From Pseudomonadota bacterium (GTDB taxonomy: Bacteria > Pseudomonadota > Alphaproteobacteria > Sphingomonadales > Sphingomonadaceae), in the NCBI GenBank assembly GCA_029781465.1, contig JAKOWQ010000407.1, forward strand, positions 1 to 12,231: 12,231 nt of DNA. Direction: 5' to 3'. Positions 1 through 6,765 of this stretch are shown piece by piece. Under the pieces are notes generated by a model. The model worked only from the letters and a program-made list of their open reading frames with translations, was not told the origin of the DNA and searched no databases. Made by a program: the position numbers and the translations under genes. Positions within the stretch are counted from its first letter, which is position 1; every line of letters begins with the position of its first letter.

Positions 1-1076
1 AACGGCCCCTTGGTGTTGTGGGCATAGAGCACCGCCGTGGCGAGATAGATCGCCACGCTGATCGCAAGGAACAGCTGGCAGATCATCAGGTGCCGGTCTT
101 CGTAGGAAGAGAACCCCCACAGCGAAGCGAGCGCGAAGGTGGCGAAGAATCCCAGCAGATTGAGCGCGCGCCAGCTCTTCTTCCAGGCGATGCCCAGGAT
201 CGCCAGATTGAGCACGGTCATATAGGTGAACAGGCCGGTGGGCGTTTCGGCCTTGCCGCCCAGCAGCACCGGCACGGCGAACCCGCCCAGGAACGAAGCC
301 AAGGCCATCACCAGCGAATTCTGCATCACCGCCAGCGCTGCCCCCAGCGCGGCGATCACCACCATGAAACCGAAGGCCGCCGCCGGTGGCAGCACCTCAT
401 AGACCTTGGTCGCGGCGAAGACCGTCAGGTACATCACCGCCACCCCCGCGCCTTGCAGGTGCAGCGCGAAATCGGGTTTCTTGATCCGGCGGTTAAAGCC
501 GAACCCAAGCAGCCCGGCCCCGGCCAGCGCGATCGTCGCCAGCCGCGCCTCGATCGGGAACAGCCCCGCCTGGGCCACCAGCCGGGCCAGGAAGACCAGC
601 CCGACGAACAGGATCACCAGCCCGACGCGCACGATAGTGTTGCCGCCCAGGAACCAGTCACGGATGCGATCGGCCAGTTCGTTGGCCGGTTGGAAATCGC
701 TGCCGCCGGAGCGAACCACGGGCTCGCTGCGCACGGCCTGTTCGGGCCAGCTCTGGGCCAGTGCGGGCTCGGGGCGCTCGGGAACAGTGGCTTGGGGCTT
801 GGGTTCTGGCTCGATCCGCTTGGGAGGAGTGACGGGCACCGCTGCGGCAGGCGCGGCGGCGGGCGGCTCGTAACGCGGTTCCGCCACTGCCGCCGCATGT
901 TGCGCCGGCTCGCGGTTTGCGATCTGCCGTTCGACCTCGCGCCGGACCTCGCTCTCCATGATCGTGCGCAGCCACACGCCCATGCCCGCGCCGACAATGC
1001 CTCCGAACACCAGGCCGAATACCTCACCGGTGCCAAGCCCGATCAGCGCTCCCACGATTGCCGCCCACAGGATCAT
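1..1076 (-). CDS. DUF2339 family polytopic membrane protein, C-terminal part cut off by the window edge
   Basis: I read 358 residues before the left edge; the rest lies outside the window. The start is the ATG at 1074-1076 (protein begins MILWAAIVGALIGLGTGEVF), with a GAGAGGGGA ribosome binding site about 8 nt upstream. Residues 1-36 form a glycine-rich hydrophobic segment. A short charged stretch (about 40-56) follows, then a Pro/Ala/Glu-rich linker to about residue 125. From about residue 140 a family-like block begins (WFLGGNTIVRVGLVILFVGL) and opens a run of closely spaced membrane helices. This layout, with an N-terminal segment, a low-complexity linker and many helices, fits the DUF2339 family of predicted inner-membrane proteins. 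Biochemical function is not known to me. The gene follows the dehydrogenase gene on the same strand with a 68-bp gap that can form a structured leader, listed separately. The family call is from recognition, not a search. Confidence 0.85.
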   Translation of the reverse strand, partial: MILWAAIVGALIGLGTGEVFGLVFGGIVGAGMGVWLRTIMESEVRREVERQIANREPAQHAAAVAEPRYEPPAAAPAAAVPVTPPKRIEPEPKPQATVPERPEPALAQSWPEQAVRSEPVVRSGGSDFQPANELADRIRDWFLGGNTIVRVGLVILFVGLVFLARLVAQAGLFPIEARLATIALAGAGLLGFGFNRRIKKPDFALHLQGAGVAVMYLTVFAATKVYEVLPPAAAFGFMVVIAALGAALAVMQNSLVMALASFLGGFAVPVLLGGKAETPTGLFTYMTVLNLAILGIAWKKSWRALNLLGFFATFALASLWGFSSYEDRHLMICQLFLAISVAIYLATAVLYAHNTKGP

Positions 1077-1144
1077 CGCAACATTCCCCTCTCGATGGCG
1101 CAGCTTGGCACAAGCCGCGCCAAAGGGAAGAGGGGAGAACCGGA
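1077..1144 (-). promoter_or_regulatory. Predicted leader hairpin that masks the ribosome binding site of the DUF2339 gene
   Basis: Read as minus-strand RNA, an inner stem pairs GGCGCGGCUUG (1111-1121) with CAAGCUGCGCC (1097-1107) around a three-base loop. That is 11 base pairs, one of them G·U. Outside it, UCCCCUCU (1129-1136) pairs with AGAGGGGA (1085-1092), which is the core of the Shine-Dalgarno sequence for the ATG at 1076. The mismatch position is G·U in the minus-strand transcript but A/C on the plus strand, so the structure favours a minus-strand RNA. No U-tract follows, so a simple intrinsic terminator is less likely. The pairing is seen; a role in translation control is inferred. Confidence 0.4.
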
Positions 1145-1924
1145 TTATCCCGGGCTGGCTGCCGATCCGGCCAGAAGGCCGCCGTCGATCGTGAATTCGG
1201 CTCCAGTGATGTAGCTCGCCTCATCCGAGGCAAGCATTACCGCCAGTGCCGCGACCTCTTCTGCGGTGCCAAAGCGCCTGAGCGGAGTGTCGGCCACAAA
1301 GGCCGCCATGCGCTCGGCGCGGTCCGGGCCTTGCCCCAGAACCGGCTCCCACATTTCGGTAAGGATCGCGGCGGGGTGCAGCGAATTGCAGCGGATCCGC
1401 CAGCCCTGCTGCGCGCACCACAGCGCCACCGATTTGGTATGGTTGCGCACCCCGGCCTTCGAGCTGGCATAGGCTGCCGCACCGGGAATCCCGACCAGCC
1501 CCGAGCGTGAGGAAATGTTGATGATCGAGCCGTTACCCGCTGCCTTCATCGCCCCGATCGCATAGCGGCAGCCCAGGAAGGTGCCGTCAAGGTTGGTGGC
1601 ATGAACCGCGCGCCAATCGGCCAGGCTGGCGCTTTCAGGGTCATGCGGCCCGGCTGAGCTTTCAAAACCGGTGATCCCGGCGTTGTTGACCACCACGTCG
1701 CAGACCGGAGCAAGCCGGGCGAGCGCGGCCCATTCCGCTTCCTCGCGCACGTCGAGCGGCACGAAGTTGCAGCCGAGCGCAGTGGCGACCGTCTTGCCAG
1801 CGGCGTGGTCGATGTCGGTCAGGATTACTTCGGCGCCTTCGCGGACGAAGGCTTCGCAAATGGCGCGGCCAATTCCGCGCGCCGCGCCGGTGACGACGCA
1901 GGTCTTTCCCATCAGACGGGGCAT
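1145..1924 (-). CDS. Short-chain dehydrogenase/reductase (classical SDR, NAD-type)
   Basis: A 259-residue protein of typical classical SDR length, expected to be a cytosolic NAD(H)-dependent alcohol/ketone oxidoreductase; the substrate cannot be read from the sequence. Visible motifs are the nucleotide-binding TGAARGIG (12-19), an acidic residue D37 after the second strand (favouring NAD over NADP), NNAG (80-83), and the catalytic tetrad N111, S139, Y152, K156 (YASSK). The C-terminus has ITGAEFTIDGG, the usual SDR end motif. The start is ATG 1922-1924 because AAGGA sits about 8 nt upstream and the protein then begins just before the first Rossmann strand; the frame is open for 18 more codons upstream but those look non-coding. 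It lies 136 bp after the regulator gene on the same strand, so it may have its own promoter. Closest general relatives would be glucose/cyclopentanol-type dehydrogenases, but I would not name one. Confidence 0.93.
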   Translation of the reverse strand: MPRLMGKTCVVTGAARGIGRAICEAFVREGAEVILTDIDHAAGKTVATALGCNFVPLDVREEAEWAALARLAPVCDVVVNNAGITGFESSAGPHDPESASLADWRAVHATNLDGTFLGCRYAIGAMKAAGNGSIINISSRSGLVGIPGAAAYASSKAGVRNHTKSVALWCAQQGWRIRCNSLHPAAILTEMWEPVLGQGPDRAERMAAFVADTPLRRFGTAEEVAALAVMLASDEASYITGAEFTIDGGLLAGSAASPG

Positions 1925-2060
1925 GAAAATTCCTTTCGGATCAGGACAATCGGTCAGGCGCGGCACGGCGCCGCACAATCAGGGAAACGTCCGCCGGGGC
2001 GGTGTCACTGGACCAATTGAGGAACTCCTGAACGAAAGCGAATGGCGCCACCTAGCGCGA

Positions 2061-3482
2061 TCAGGCCGCGTCGCCAATCCCCAGTTCGCTGAGCTTGCGA
2101 TAGAGCGTCGAGCGGCCGATCCCGAGGCGCCGGGCCACTTCGGTCATCCGGCCGCGATAATGGCCGATTGCAAGGCGGATCACGTCGGCCTCGATTTCCT
2201 CGAGCGGGCGCAGATTGCCATCGGGGGTATAGAGCACCACACCGGCGCTTTCATGCGCGCTGCCTCCGCTGAGCTGGGCAGTGTCGCCCAGCAGATCGGA
2301 CAGTTGCGGGAAATCGTCGGCGGTCAGCGCATCGCCATCGCAAAACACTGCGGCGCGGAACAGCGCGGCCTGAAGCTGCCGAACATTGCCCGGCCAGTCG
2401 TAGGCTGCGAGCAGCGCCAGCGCGCCGTCGGTGATCCCGAGCTGCCGCAGCCCCGGCTGTTCCCCGATCCGGGCGAGGAAATGGCGTGACAAGGCGGGAA
2501 TGTCACCGCTGCGTTCGCGAAGCGGCGGGAGAACGACGGTTGTACCGGCCAGAGCCTGCTGCAATTCGGGCAGGAAATGTCCTTCCGCCACCATGTCCTT
2601 GAGCGGCAGATTGCTCGCGGCGATGATGCGAAGGTCGATCCGGAACGAATGGCGCGCACCGATCGGGCGGACATCGCTGCGCTGGATCGCCTCAAGCAGC
2701 CGCTCCTGCACCGCCGTTGGCAGGCGATCGACTTCATCGAGCGCCAGCGTTCCGCCATCGCAGTGCTGCATCGCCCCGACATGCCGGTCAAAGGCGCCCG
2801 GAAAGGCGCCTTTTTCATGGCCGAACAGCACGCTCTCAACCGAGTTGGCCGGAATTCCGCCGATATTGACCAGCCGGAACGGCGCCTTGGCGCGCGGGCT
2901 GGCGGCCTGGATCGCGCGGACCAGCATTTCCTTGCCGGTGCCGCTTTCGCCCTCGATCAGCACCGGGCCGTGGCCGCGCGCGGCCTTGGCGGCCACCGCC
3001 AGAGCAGTACGAAAGGTGGGCGCAGCACCGATCATCGCATCGAAATCGGGCGTGACGGGCAGCTTTTCGGTCAGCGGTTGAAGTTCGTCGCGCGGAGCTC
3101 CGCGCGTGGTCGCCATGCGCAGCGCCTCGAGCATGCGATCGGGCGCGATCGGCTTGACCAGATAGTCGGTCGCCCCGGCGCGCATCGCCTCGACCGCGAG
3201 CAGCGGCGAGGCCGAGGCCGTCAGCATCAGAATCGGCAGGGCAGGGCGGCGAGCCTTGAGTTCGGCGATCAGGGTGCAGGCATCGTCGCCGGGAACCCAC
3301 TGATCGAGCACGATTGCGCTGAGTTGCATGCCCTGACGGGTGCCGAGCGTGGCAATCGCCGTTTCGGCATCGCGCACCACCAGCGTGCGCCAGCCTTCGC
3401 GTGCGGCAAGCGCGCTGATTAGCCGGCTTTGCGCCGGTTCATCATCGATCAGCATCAACAGGCGCGGTTCGCCTTCGGCCAT
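2061..3482 (-). CDS. NtrC-type response regulator (receiver, AAA+, Fis HTH) with degenerate sigma-54 contact loop
   Basis: A 473-residue three-domain regulator. Receiver (about 7-122): acidic pair D13/D14, phospho-acceptor D60, T88 and K110 are all present, so it should be phosphorylatable; no histidine kinase lies in the window. AAA+ domain (about 146-380): Walker A GESGTGKE (178-185), Walker B ending D249-E250, sensor I region RIIAASN (285-291) and sensor II R368 in WPGNVRQ. The Fis-type helix-turn-helix is at 430-466. Oddities: the sigma-54-binding GAFTGA loop reads GAFPGA (225-230). The stretch that normally reads FRxDLxxRL is FLPELQQAL (303-311), so both usual arginine-finger positions are L304 and A310. 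It may therefore not be a normal sigma-54 activator. The start is ATG 3480-3482 with AAGGG about 7 nt upstream; a longer frame to 3605 exists but lacks support. Target genes are unknown; the divergent oxidase subunit gene is a candidate. Confidence 0.92.
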   Translation of the reverse strand: MAEGEPRLLMLIDDEPAQSRLISALAAREGWRTLVVRDAETAIATLGTRQGMQLSAIVLDQWVPGDDACTLIAELKARRPALPILMLTASASPLLAVEAMRAGATDYLVKPIAPDRMLEALRMATTRGAPRDELQPLTEKLPVTPDFDAMIGAAPTFRTALAVAAKAARGHGPVLIEGESGTGKEMLVRAIQAASPRAKAPFRLVNIGGIPANSVESVLFGHEKGAFPGAFDRHVGAMQHCDGGTLALDEVDRLPTAVQERLLEAIQRSDVRPIGARHSFRIDLRIIAASNLPLKDMVAEGHFLPELQQALAGTTVVLPPLRERSGDIPALSRHFLARIGEQPGLRQLGITDGALALLAAYDWPGNVRQLQAALFRAAVFCDGDALTADDFPQLSDLLGDTAQLSGGSAHESAGVVLYTPDGNLRPLEEIEADVIRLAIGHYRGRMTEVARRLGIGRSTLYRKLSELGIGDAA

Positions 3483-3635
3483 AGTGCCCTTCGCTTGCCC
3501 TCGTTTGGTACCGGGCGCGGGGATAGCGTGCTTGGGTAAAGACCGGATTAAGGCTGCGCGACTTGCACTCGCCGGGCACCGGCGATAGAGCGGCGCCAAA
3601 CGCACCTACCATTCCGGTTTCGGGGGATTGATACG
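3483..3635. promoter_or_regulatory. Divergent intergenic region between the regulator and the oxidase subunit IV gene
   Basis: 153 bp separating outward-facing genes, so it should hold promoters for both directions. On the plus strand I see TTGCAC (3563-3568), 17 bp, then TAGAGC (3586-3591), a plausible sigma-70-type promoter ending about 45 bp before the ATG at 3636. The 17-bp spacer is a perfect inverted repeat (separate entry). I saw no convincing -24/-12 (GG-N10-GC) element in either direction and no clear minus-strand promoter. Confidence 0.4.
3569..3585. repeat. Perfect 7-bp inverted repeat filling a promoter-like spacer
   Basis: TCGCCGG, then GCA, then CCGGCGA: two perfectly complementary 7-bp arms around a 3-bp centre. 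It sits exactly between the -35-like TTGCAC and the -10-like TAGAGC. A dyad in this place is what a MerR-type or repressor operator would look like; it could also be a chance GC-rich palindrome or a hairpin. The sequence match is seen; the operator role is inferred. Confidence 0.35.
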
Positions 3636-3761
3636 ATGGCCAGCGGCAACGACATGAAGGCGCACCAGCAGACCTACTCTGGCTTTTTGGGTCTGGTGAA
3701 GTGGGGAACGATTCTTACCGCGCTGGTCACGGTGTTCGTGGTCTACATGATCTCCCGCTGA
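3636..3761 (+). CDS. aa3-type cytochrome c oxidase subunit IV (41 residues)
   Basis: A very small one-helix membrane protein. The N-terminal part MASGNDMKAHQQTYSGF matches the family signature, a short polar head with HQQT-[YF]-x-GF; the Paracoccus/Rhodobacter subunit IV has HQQATFAGF at the same place. It is followed by one hydrophobic helix (about residues 18-39, LGLVKWGTILTALVTVFVVY) and ends ISR. In Paracoccus the homologous subunit IV is a single transmembrane helix packed against the core of the aa3 oxidase; it is not needed for catalysis. The start is the ATG at 3636 with GGGGGA about 8 nt upstream. It is not next to the main oxidase operon: it is divergent from the regulator gene and 37 bp before the permease gene. 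The call rests on length, the HQQ motif and the single helix. Confidence 0.82.
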   Translation: MASGNDMKAHQQTYSGFLGLVKWGTILTALVTVFVVYMISR

Positions 3762-3798
3762 CCCGGACGGATACCCCAGCCATGATGATCGCCGCGCG

Positions 3799-5175
3799 AT
3801 GACATCGGGCGTGGCCGGATCGCTCGCGCGGGTTCTGACCCCGCTTGAAGTGCTGATGCTTACGGTGTCGGCGCTTTCGCCCGTGCTTTCGGTCTTCCTG
3901 GGCGGCAACGCCGTGCTGCATCTGGCGGGGACTGGCGCGGCGCTTGGCTTCATTGCCGGAGGCGTGCTCTCGGCGCTGTTCGCGCTGCTGTTTGCCGAAC
4001 TGGCGGCGGCCTATCCGGGCGCTGGCGGCCTCTACCCGGCGCTCAATGCCGTGCTCGGGCCGCGCTGGACTTTCGGCTATGTGGCGCTGCGGCTGGTGCT
4101 GATCTTCCCCATTGCAGCCTTTTTCGCGCTTGGACTGGGATCCTATGCCGGGGCCTTGCTGCCCGGGGTGCCGCCGCTGGCGATCTCGGCGGCGGCGATG
4201 GTGCTGGCCGCGGTGATTGCCTGCCTGAACATCAAGCGCGGTGCCCATGTCATCGCTCTGTTCCTGGCGGTGGAAATGGCGGCGCTGGGCGTGCTCGCCT
4301 GGACCGGGGCGAGCAATGTGGTGCGTTCTCCCGTCGAGGTTGTGCTCCACCCGTCGCACCTGAACCAGGGTACGATGCAGCCGGTCTCGCTGGCGACCAT
4401 GGCGCTGGCGGTGGTTTCGGGCATGTCGATGGCGGCGGGTGCGGGCTGGGCGATGTATTTCGCCGAAGAGATGGACCAGGCCCACCGCCGGATCGGCCGG
4501 GTGGTCGCCTGGGCCGGACTGATCGCGGCCGTGACCATTGCGGTGCCCGTCGTGCTGGTGGTTCTGGCGATCGGCGATCTGCCGCAGGTGCTTGCCGCCG
4601 ACGCACCGATGGCCGAATTCCTGCGGATCACCGCGGGCCCGACGGTGAGCACGTTGGTGACCATGGGCGTGGTTGCCGCGATCTTCAACGCGTTGATCGC
4701 GGCGATCATGGGGCTTTCGCGCCAGCTCTTCGCGATCGGGCGCGATGGAGTCCTGCCTGGCGGGGTAGACCGGGTGCTGGCGATCGTTCATCCGCGCTTG
4801 CGCTCGCCGGTCGGGGCCACGACAGTGCTTGCGGCGCTGGGCGCGGCTTGTCTTTTGTTGGGGGAAAAGCGCTTGCTGCTGATCGTCAGCGGCAATTTCG
4901 CGGAATATTTCCTGATCGGCGCCGCCGTGATCGTCGGACGCGCTCGCGGGTTGTTGGGCCACAACTTCAAGGTCCCCTTGCATCCGCTGGTTCCGCTAAT
5001 TGCGATCGGAGCCGGGGCGGGGGTGATCCTTGCCAACTGGGGCGATGCCGGCACCGCGCGCAAGTCCATGGCCCTGCTGCTGGGCATCTTTGCTGCGGCG
5101 TTCATCTGGCATGAAGCCAGAATCAGGCAAGGTCGGCCGCCGATTGGCCTCAAGGGAAGCGATATCGATGAATAA
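3799..5175 (+). CDS. APC-superfamily amino-acid permease
   Basis: A 458-residue inner-membrane transporter with about 12 hydrophobic helices, the usual APC length. Diagnostic stretches are the helix 2-3 motif ELAAAYPGAGGLY (67-79), FAEEMDQAHRRIGR (221-234) at the place where family members have a fEE...p-r-iPrAi segment, and GLSRQLFAIGRDGVLP (305-320), typical of amino-acid permeases. It is expected to move amino acids or related amines with protons or by exchange; the substrate cannot be told. The start at ATG 3799 is the only candidate upstream of the first helix, since an in-frame stop lies at 3748-3750 with no start codon between. It has no clear ribosome binding site. A seven-codon frame (ATG 3782) ends in a TGA that overlaps this ATG as ATGA, so coupling is possible. 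Its last 8 bp overlap the lipoprotein gene. Confidence 0.9.
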   Translation: MTSGVAGSLARVLTPLEVLMLTVSALSPVLSVFLGGNAVLHLAGTGAALGFIAGGVLSALFALLFAELAAAYPGAGGLYPALNAVLGPRWTFGYVALRLVLIFPIAAFFALGLGSYAGALLPGVPPLAISAAAMVLAAVIACLNIKRGAHVIALFLAVEMAALGVLAWTGASNVVRSPVEVVLHPSHLNQGTMQPVSLATMALAVVSGMSMAAGAGWAMYFAEEMDQAHRRIGRVVAWAGLIAAVTIAVPVVLVVLAIGDLPQVLAADAPMAEFLRITAGPTVSTLVTMGVVAAIFNALIAAIMGLSRQLFAIGRDGVLPGGVDRVLAIVHPRLRSPVGATTVLAALGAACLLLGEKRLLLIVSGNFAEYFLIGAAVIVGRARGLLGHNFKVPLHPLVPLIAIGAGAGVILANWGDAGTARKSMALLLGIFAAAFIWHEARIRQGRPPIGLKGSDIDE

Positions 5176-5482
5176 GCCCGCGCTGATCCTGCCGATGCTT
5201 GCCCTTGCCGCATGTTCGCCCAGCAAGCTGGCCTATGGCCAGGTCAAAAGCGCCATGATCGATGCCGGACTGTCAGAAGCCAATTCGGCTTGCATGGCCG
5301 AACGGATGACCGATCGGCTGAGCCTGCCGCAGCTCAACCGGCTTCGCCAGCTCAAGGGCGAAAAGCGCAGCCTGGCCGATTACGTCAACGCGGTGCGCCG
5401 GGTCGGCGATGCCAAGGCGATCGAGGTGACGGCCAGCTCGGCCGCCTTGTGCATGAGCGGGCTGGCTCCTGAAAAGCGCTGA
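5168..5482 (+). CDS. Small predicted lipoprotein, function unknown
   Basis: A 104-residue protein I cannot assign to a named family. It starts MNKPALILPMLALAACSPSK: a short hydrophobic signal with lipobox LAAC (13-16), so C16 should be lipidated and the protein held on the outer face of the inner membrane or in the outer membrane (S at +2 favours the latter by the E. coli rule). The mature part is mostly helical in appearance. It holds two further cysteines, C42 (SACMAERM) and C95 (AALCMSG), which could form a disulfide in the periplasm. The start is ATG 5168 with AAGGGAAG about 9 nt upstream; it overlaps the permease stop by 8 bp, suggesting coupled translation. The beta-helix gene follows after a short gap. 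Whether it belongs with the permease or with the exported pair is open. Confidence 0.82.
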   Translation: MNKPALILPMLALAACSPSKLAYGQVKSAMIDAGLSEANSACMAERMTDRLSLPQLNRLRQLKGEKRSLADYVNAVRRVGDAKAIEVTASSAALCMSGLAPEKR

Positions 5483-5490
5483 CCGCGCGG

Positions 5491-5519
5491 TTGACTTACA
5501 CACCTGTCAGTTCATCATG
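5491..5519 (+). promoter_or_regulatory. Possible promoter/operator before the beta-helix gene
   Basis: TTGACT (5491-5496) is a good -35; 17 bp on, ATCATG (5514-5519) is a poor -10. Within it, TGAC-N10-GTCA (5492-5509, core ACACACCTGTCA) resembles the dyads bound by TetR-type repressors. If used, transcription would begin close to the ATG at 5527, giving a nearly leaderless message, which would explain why no ribosome binding site is visible there. Sequence matches are seen; function is inferred. Confidence 0.3.
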
Positions 5520-5526
5520 CGCATCC

Positions 5527-6765
5527 ATGAGGATGCCAATAACGATCATCGCCGCGGCCTCGGCGCTTGCCCTGGCCGCCCCGCTTCACGCCAAGACCAT
5601 CGACGTCGCCGCTGGCGAGGGCGCGCAGACGCGCCTCCAGGAGGCGCTGATCCTCGCCGAGCCGGGGGATACGGTGCAACTTGGTGCCGGACGCTTCCTG
5701 CTTACCGACGGGCTGAGCCTCGATGTCAACGGTGTCACCCTGCGCGGCGCGGGGATGGATGCCAGCGTGCTCGATTTCACCGGCCAGAAGGGCGCGGGCG
5801 AAGGGCTGCTGGTAACCTCCGACGAGGTTACCCTGCGCGATTTCGCGGTCGAGAATACGCGGGGCGACGGGATCAAGTCCAAGGGTGCTGACAATGTGGT
5901 CTATTACCGCATCCGCGTGACCTGGACCGGCGGACCCAAGGAAACCAACGGTGCCTATGGCATTTACCCGGTCTCCAGCACCGGAGTTCTGGTCGATGGC
6001 TGCAAGGTTTCGGGCGCGAGCGACGCCGGGATCTATGTCGGCCAGTCCAAGGCGATCACGGTACGCTACAACTATGTCGAGCAATCGGTGGCGGGGATCG
6101 AGATCGAGAACAGCCGCGATGCGCTGGTCACCGGCAATCTGGTGACCCGCAACACCGGCGGAATCCTGGTGTTCGACCTGCCCAACCTGCCGGTGATGGG
6201 CGGCGGCAACACGCGGATCGCGGACAACCTGGTGATCGCCAACGATACGCCCAATTTCGCGCCCAAGGGCAATATCGTCGCCGGGGTGCCGCGCGGCACC
6301 GGGGTGATGATCATGGCCAACGAGCTGATCGACGTTACCGGCAACACGCTGGTCGCCAACCCGACCGGCCAGGTGATGGTGGTGGCCTATCCCAAGCCCT
6401 TCACCGACAAGACCTACAACCCGCTGCCGCGCGGGGTGTGGATCGTGAACAACACCTATGTCGGCGGCGGAGACGATCCCCAACTTCCCGGTGGCGATCA
6501 GCTCAAGGCCGCTTTTGGCGGTGCGCTCCCGCCAGTGCTGTGGGATGGCCTGGGCGAAGCGCCGCTGGCATCGGGCGGCGATGATGCGCGGGCGCTGTCG
6601 CTCAACCTCCCCGCTCAGGGCGCGGGGGCGGAACTGGCCAGGCCCGCACCGCTGACCCTGGCGCGCGCCATGCCGCAGATCGTGCCGGTGGCGCCGGGCG
6701 CATCGGTGCCGCGCCCACCCAAACCGGGTGCCCCTTCCGCGCTGGACGCCCGCGCCCGGCCGTGA
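5527..6765 (+). CDS. Exported right-handed parallel beta-helix protein (TIGR03805-like)
   Basis: A 412-residue protein with a Sec signal peptide (MRMPITIIAAASALALAAPLHA, cleavage likely after A22), so periplasmic or exported. Residues 25-60 hold the LQEALILAEPGDTVQLGAGRF entry motif common to pectate-lyase-like beta-helix proteins. From about 60 to 315 come repeated short strands with GV/GI-x-V and asparagine-ladder turns such as TGNLVTRNTGG, ADNLVIANDTPN and TGNTLVANPTGQ. A proline-rich tail covers 385-412. It matches the beta-helix family that is regularly found as a gene pair with a diheme cytochrome, and that partner follows with a GTGA overlap. No catalytic residues of a polysaccharide lyase could be pinned down, so enzymatic activity is unproven. 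The start is ATG 5527 (or 5533, preceded by GAGG only 3 nt away); an in-frame TTG at 5491 would spoil the signal peptide and lies inside a promoter-like sequence. Confidence 0.87.
   Translation: MRMPITIIAAASALALAAPLHAKTIDVAAGEGAQTRLQEALILAEPGDTVQLGAGRFLLTDGLSLDVNGVTLRGAGMDASVLDFTGQKGAGEGLLVTSDEVTLRDFAVENTRGDGIKSKGADNVVYYRIRVTWTGGPKETNGAYGIYPVSSTGVLVDGCKVSGASDAGIYVGQSKAITVRYNYVEQSVAGIEIENSRDALVTGNLVTRNTGGILVFDLPNLPVMGGGNTRIADNLVIANDTPNFAPKGNIVAGVPRGTGVMIMANELIDVTGNTLVANPTGQVMVVAYPKPFTDKTYNPLPRGVWIVNNTYVGGGDDPQLPGGDQLKAAFGGALPPVLWDGLGEAPLASGGDDARALSLNLPAQGAGAELARPAPLTLARAMPQIVPVAPGASVPRPPKPGAPSALDARARP

Noticed and set aside
18..1214. Long plus-strand open frame of 398 codons opposite the DUF2339 gene
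   Set aside because: Its product is very rich in Arg, His, Gln and Gly with no domain or signal, as expected for the antisense of GC-rich membrane protein code; the minus-strand frame has clear helices, motifs and a ribosome binding site.
1960..2002. GC-rich hairpins between the regulator and the dehydrogenase genes as a terminator
   Set aside because: The stems are 4-5 bp with no U-tract on the minus-strand RNA; not enough to call.
3483..3605. Longer N-terminus for the NtrC-type regulator (start at 3605)
   Set aside because: The extra 41 residues precede the first receiver strand, have no family similarity, and cover the promoter-like dyad; ATG 3482 has a ribosome binding site.
3595..3635. 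-24/-12 sigma-54 promoter on the minus strand (TGGTAGGTGCGTTTGG)
   Set aside because: The downstream GC is missing at the required 10-bp distance, so it does not meet the consensus.
3727..4983. Minus-strand open frame of 418 codons opposite the permease
   Set aside because: Its product is low-complexity, dominated by Arg, His and Gln, while the plus strand has all permease motifs; stop codons are merely rare in this frame because of high GC.
5491..5526. TTG 5491 as start of the beta-helix protein
   Set aside because: It puts 12 polar residues before the signal peptide and coincides with a -35-like TTGACT.
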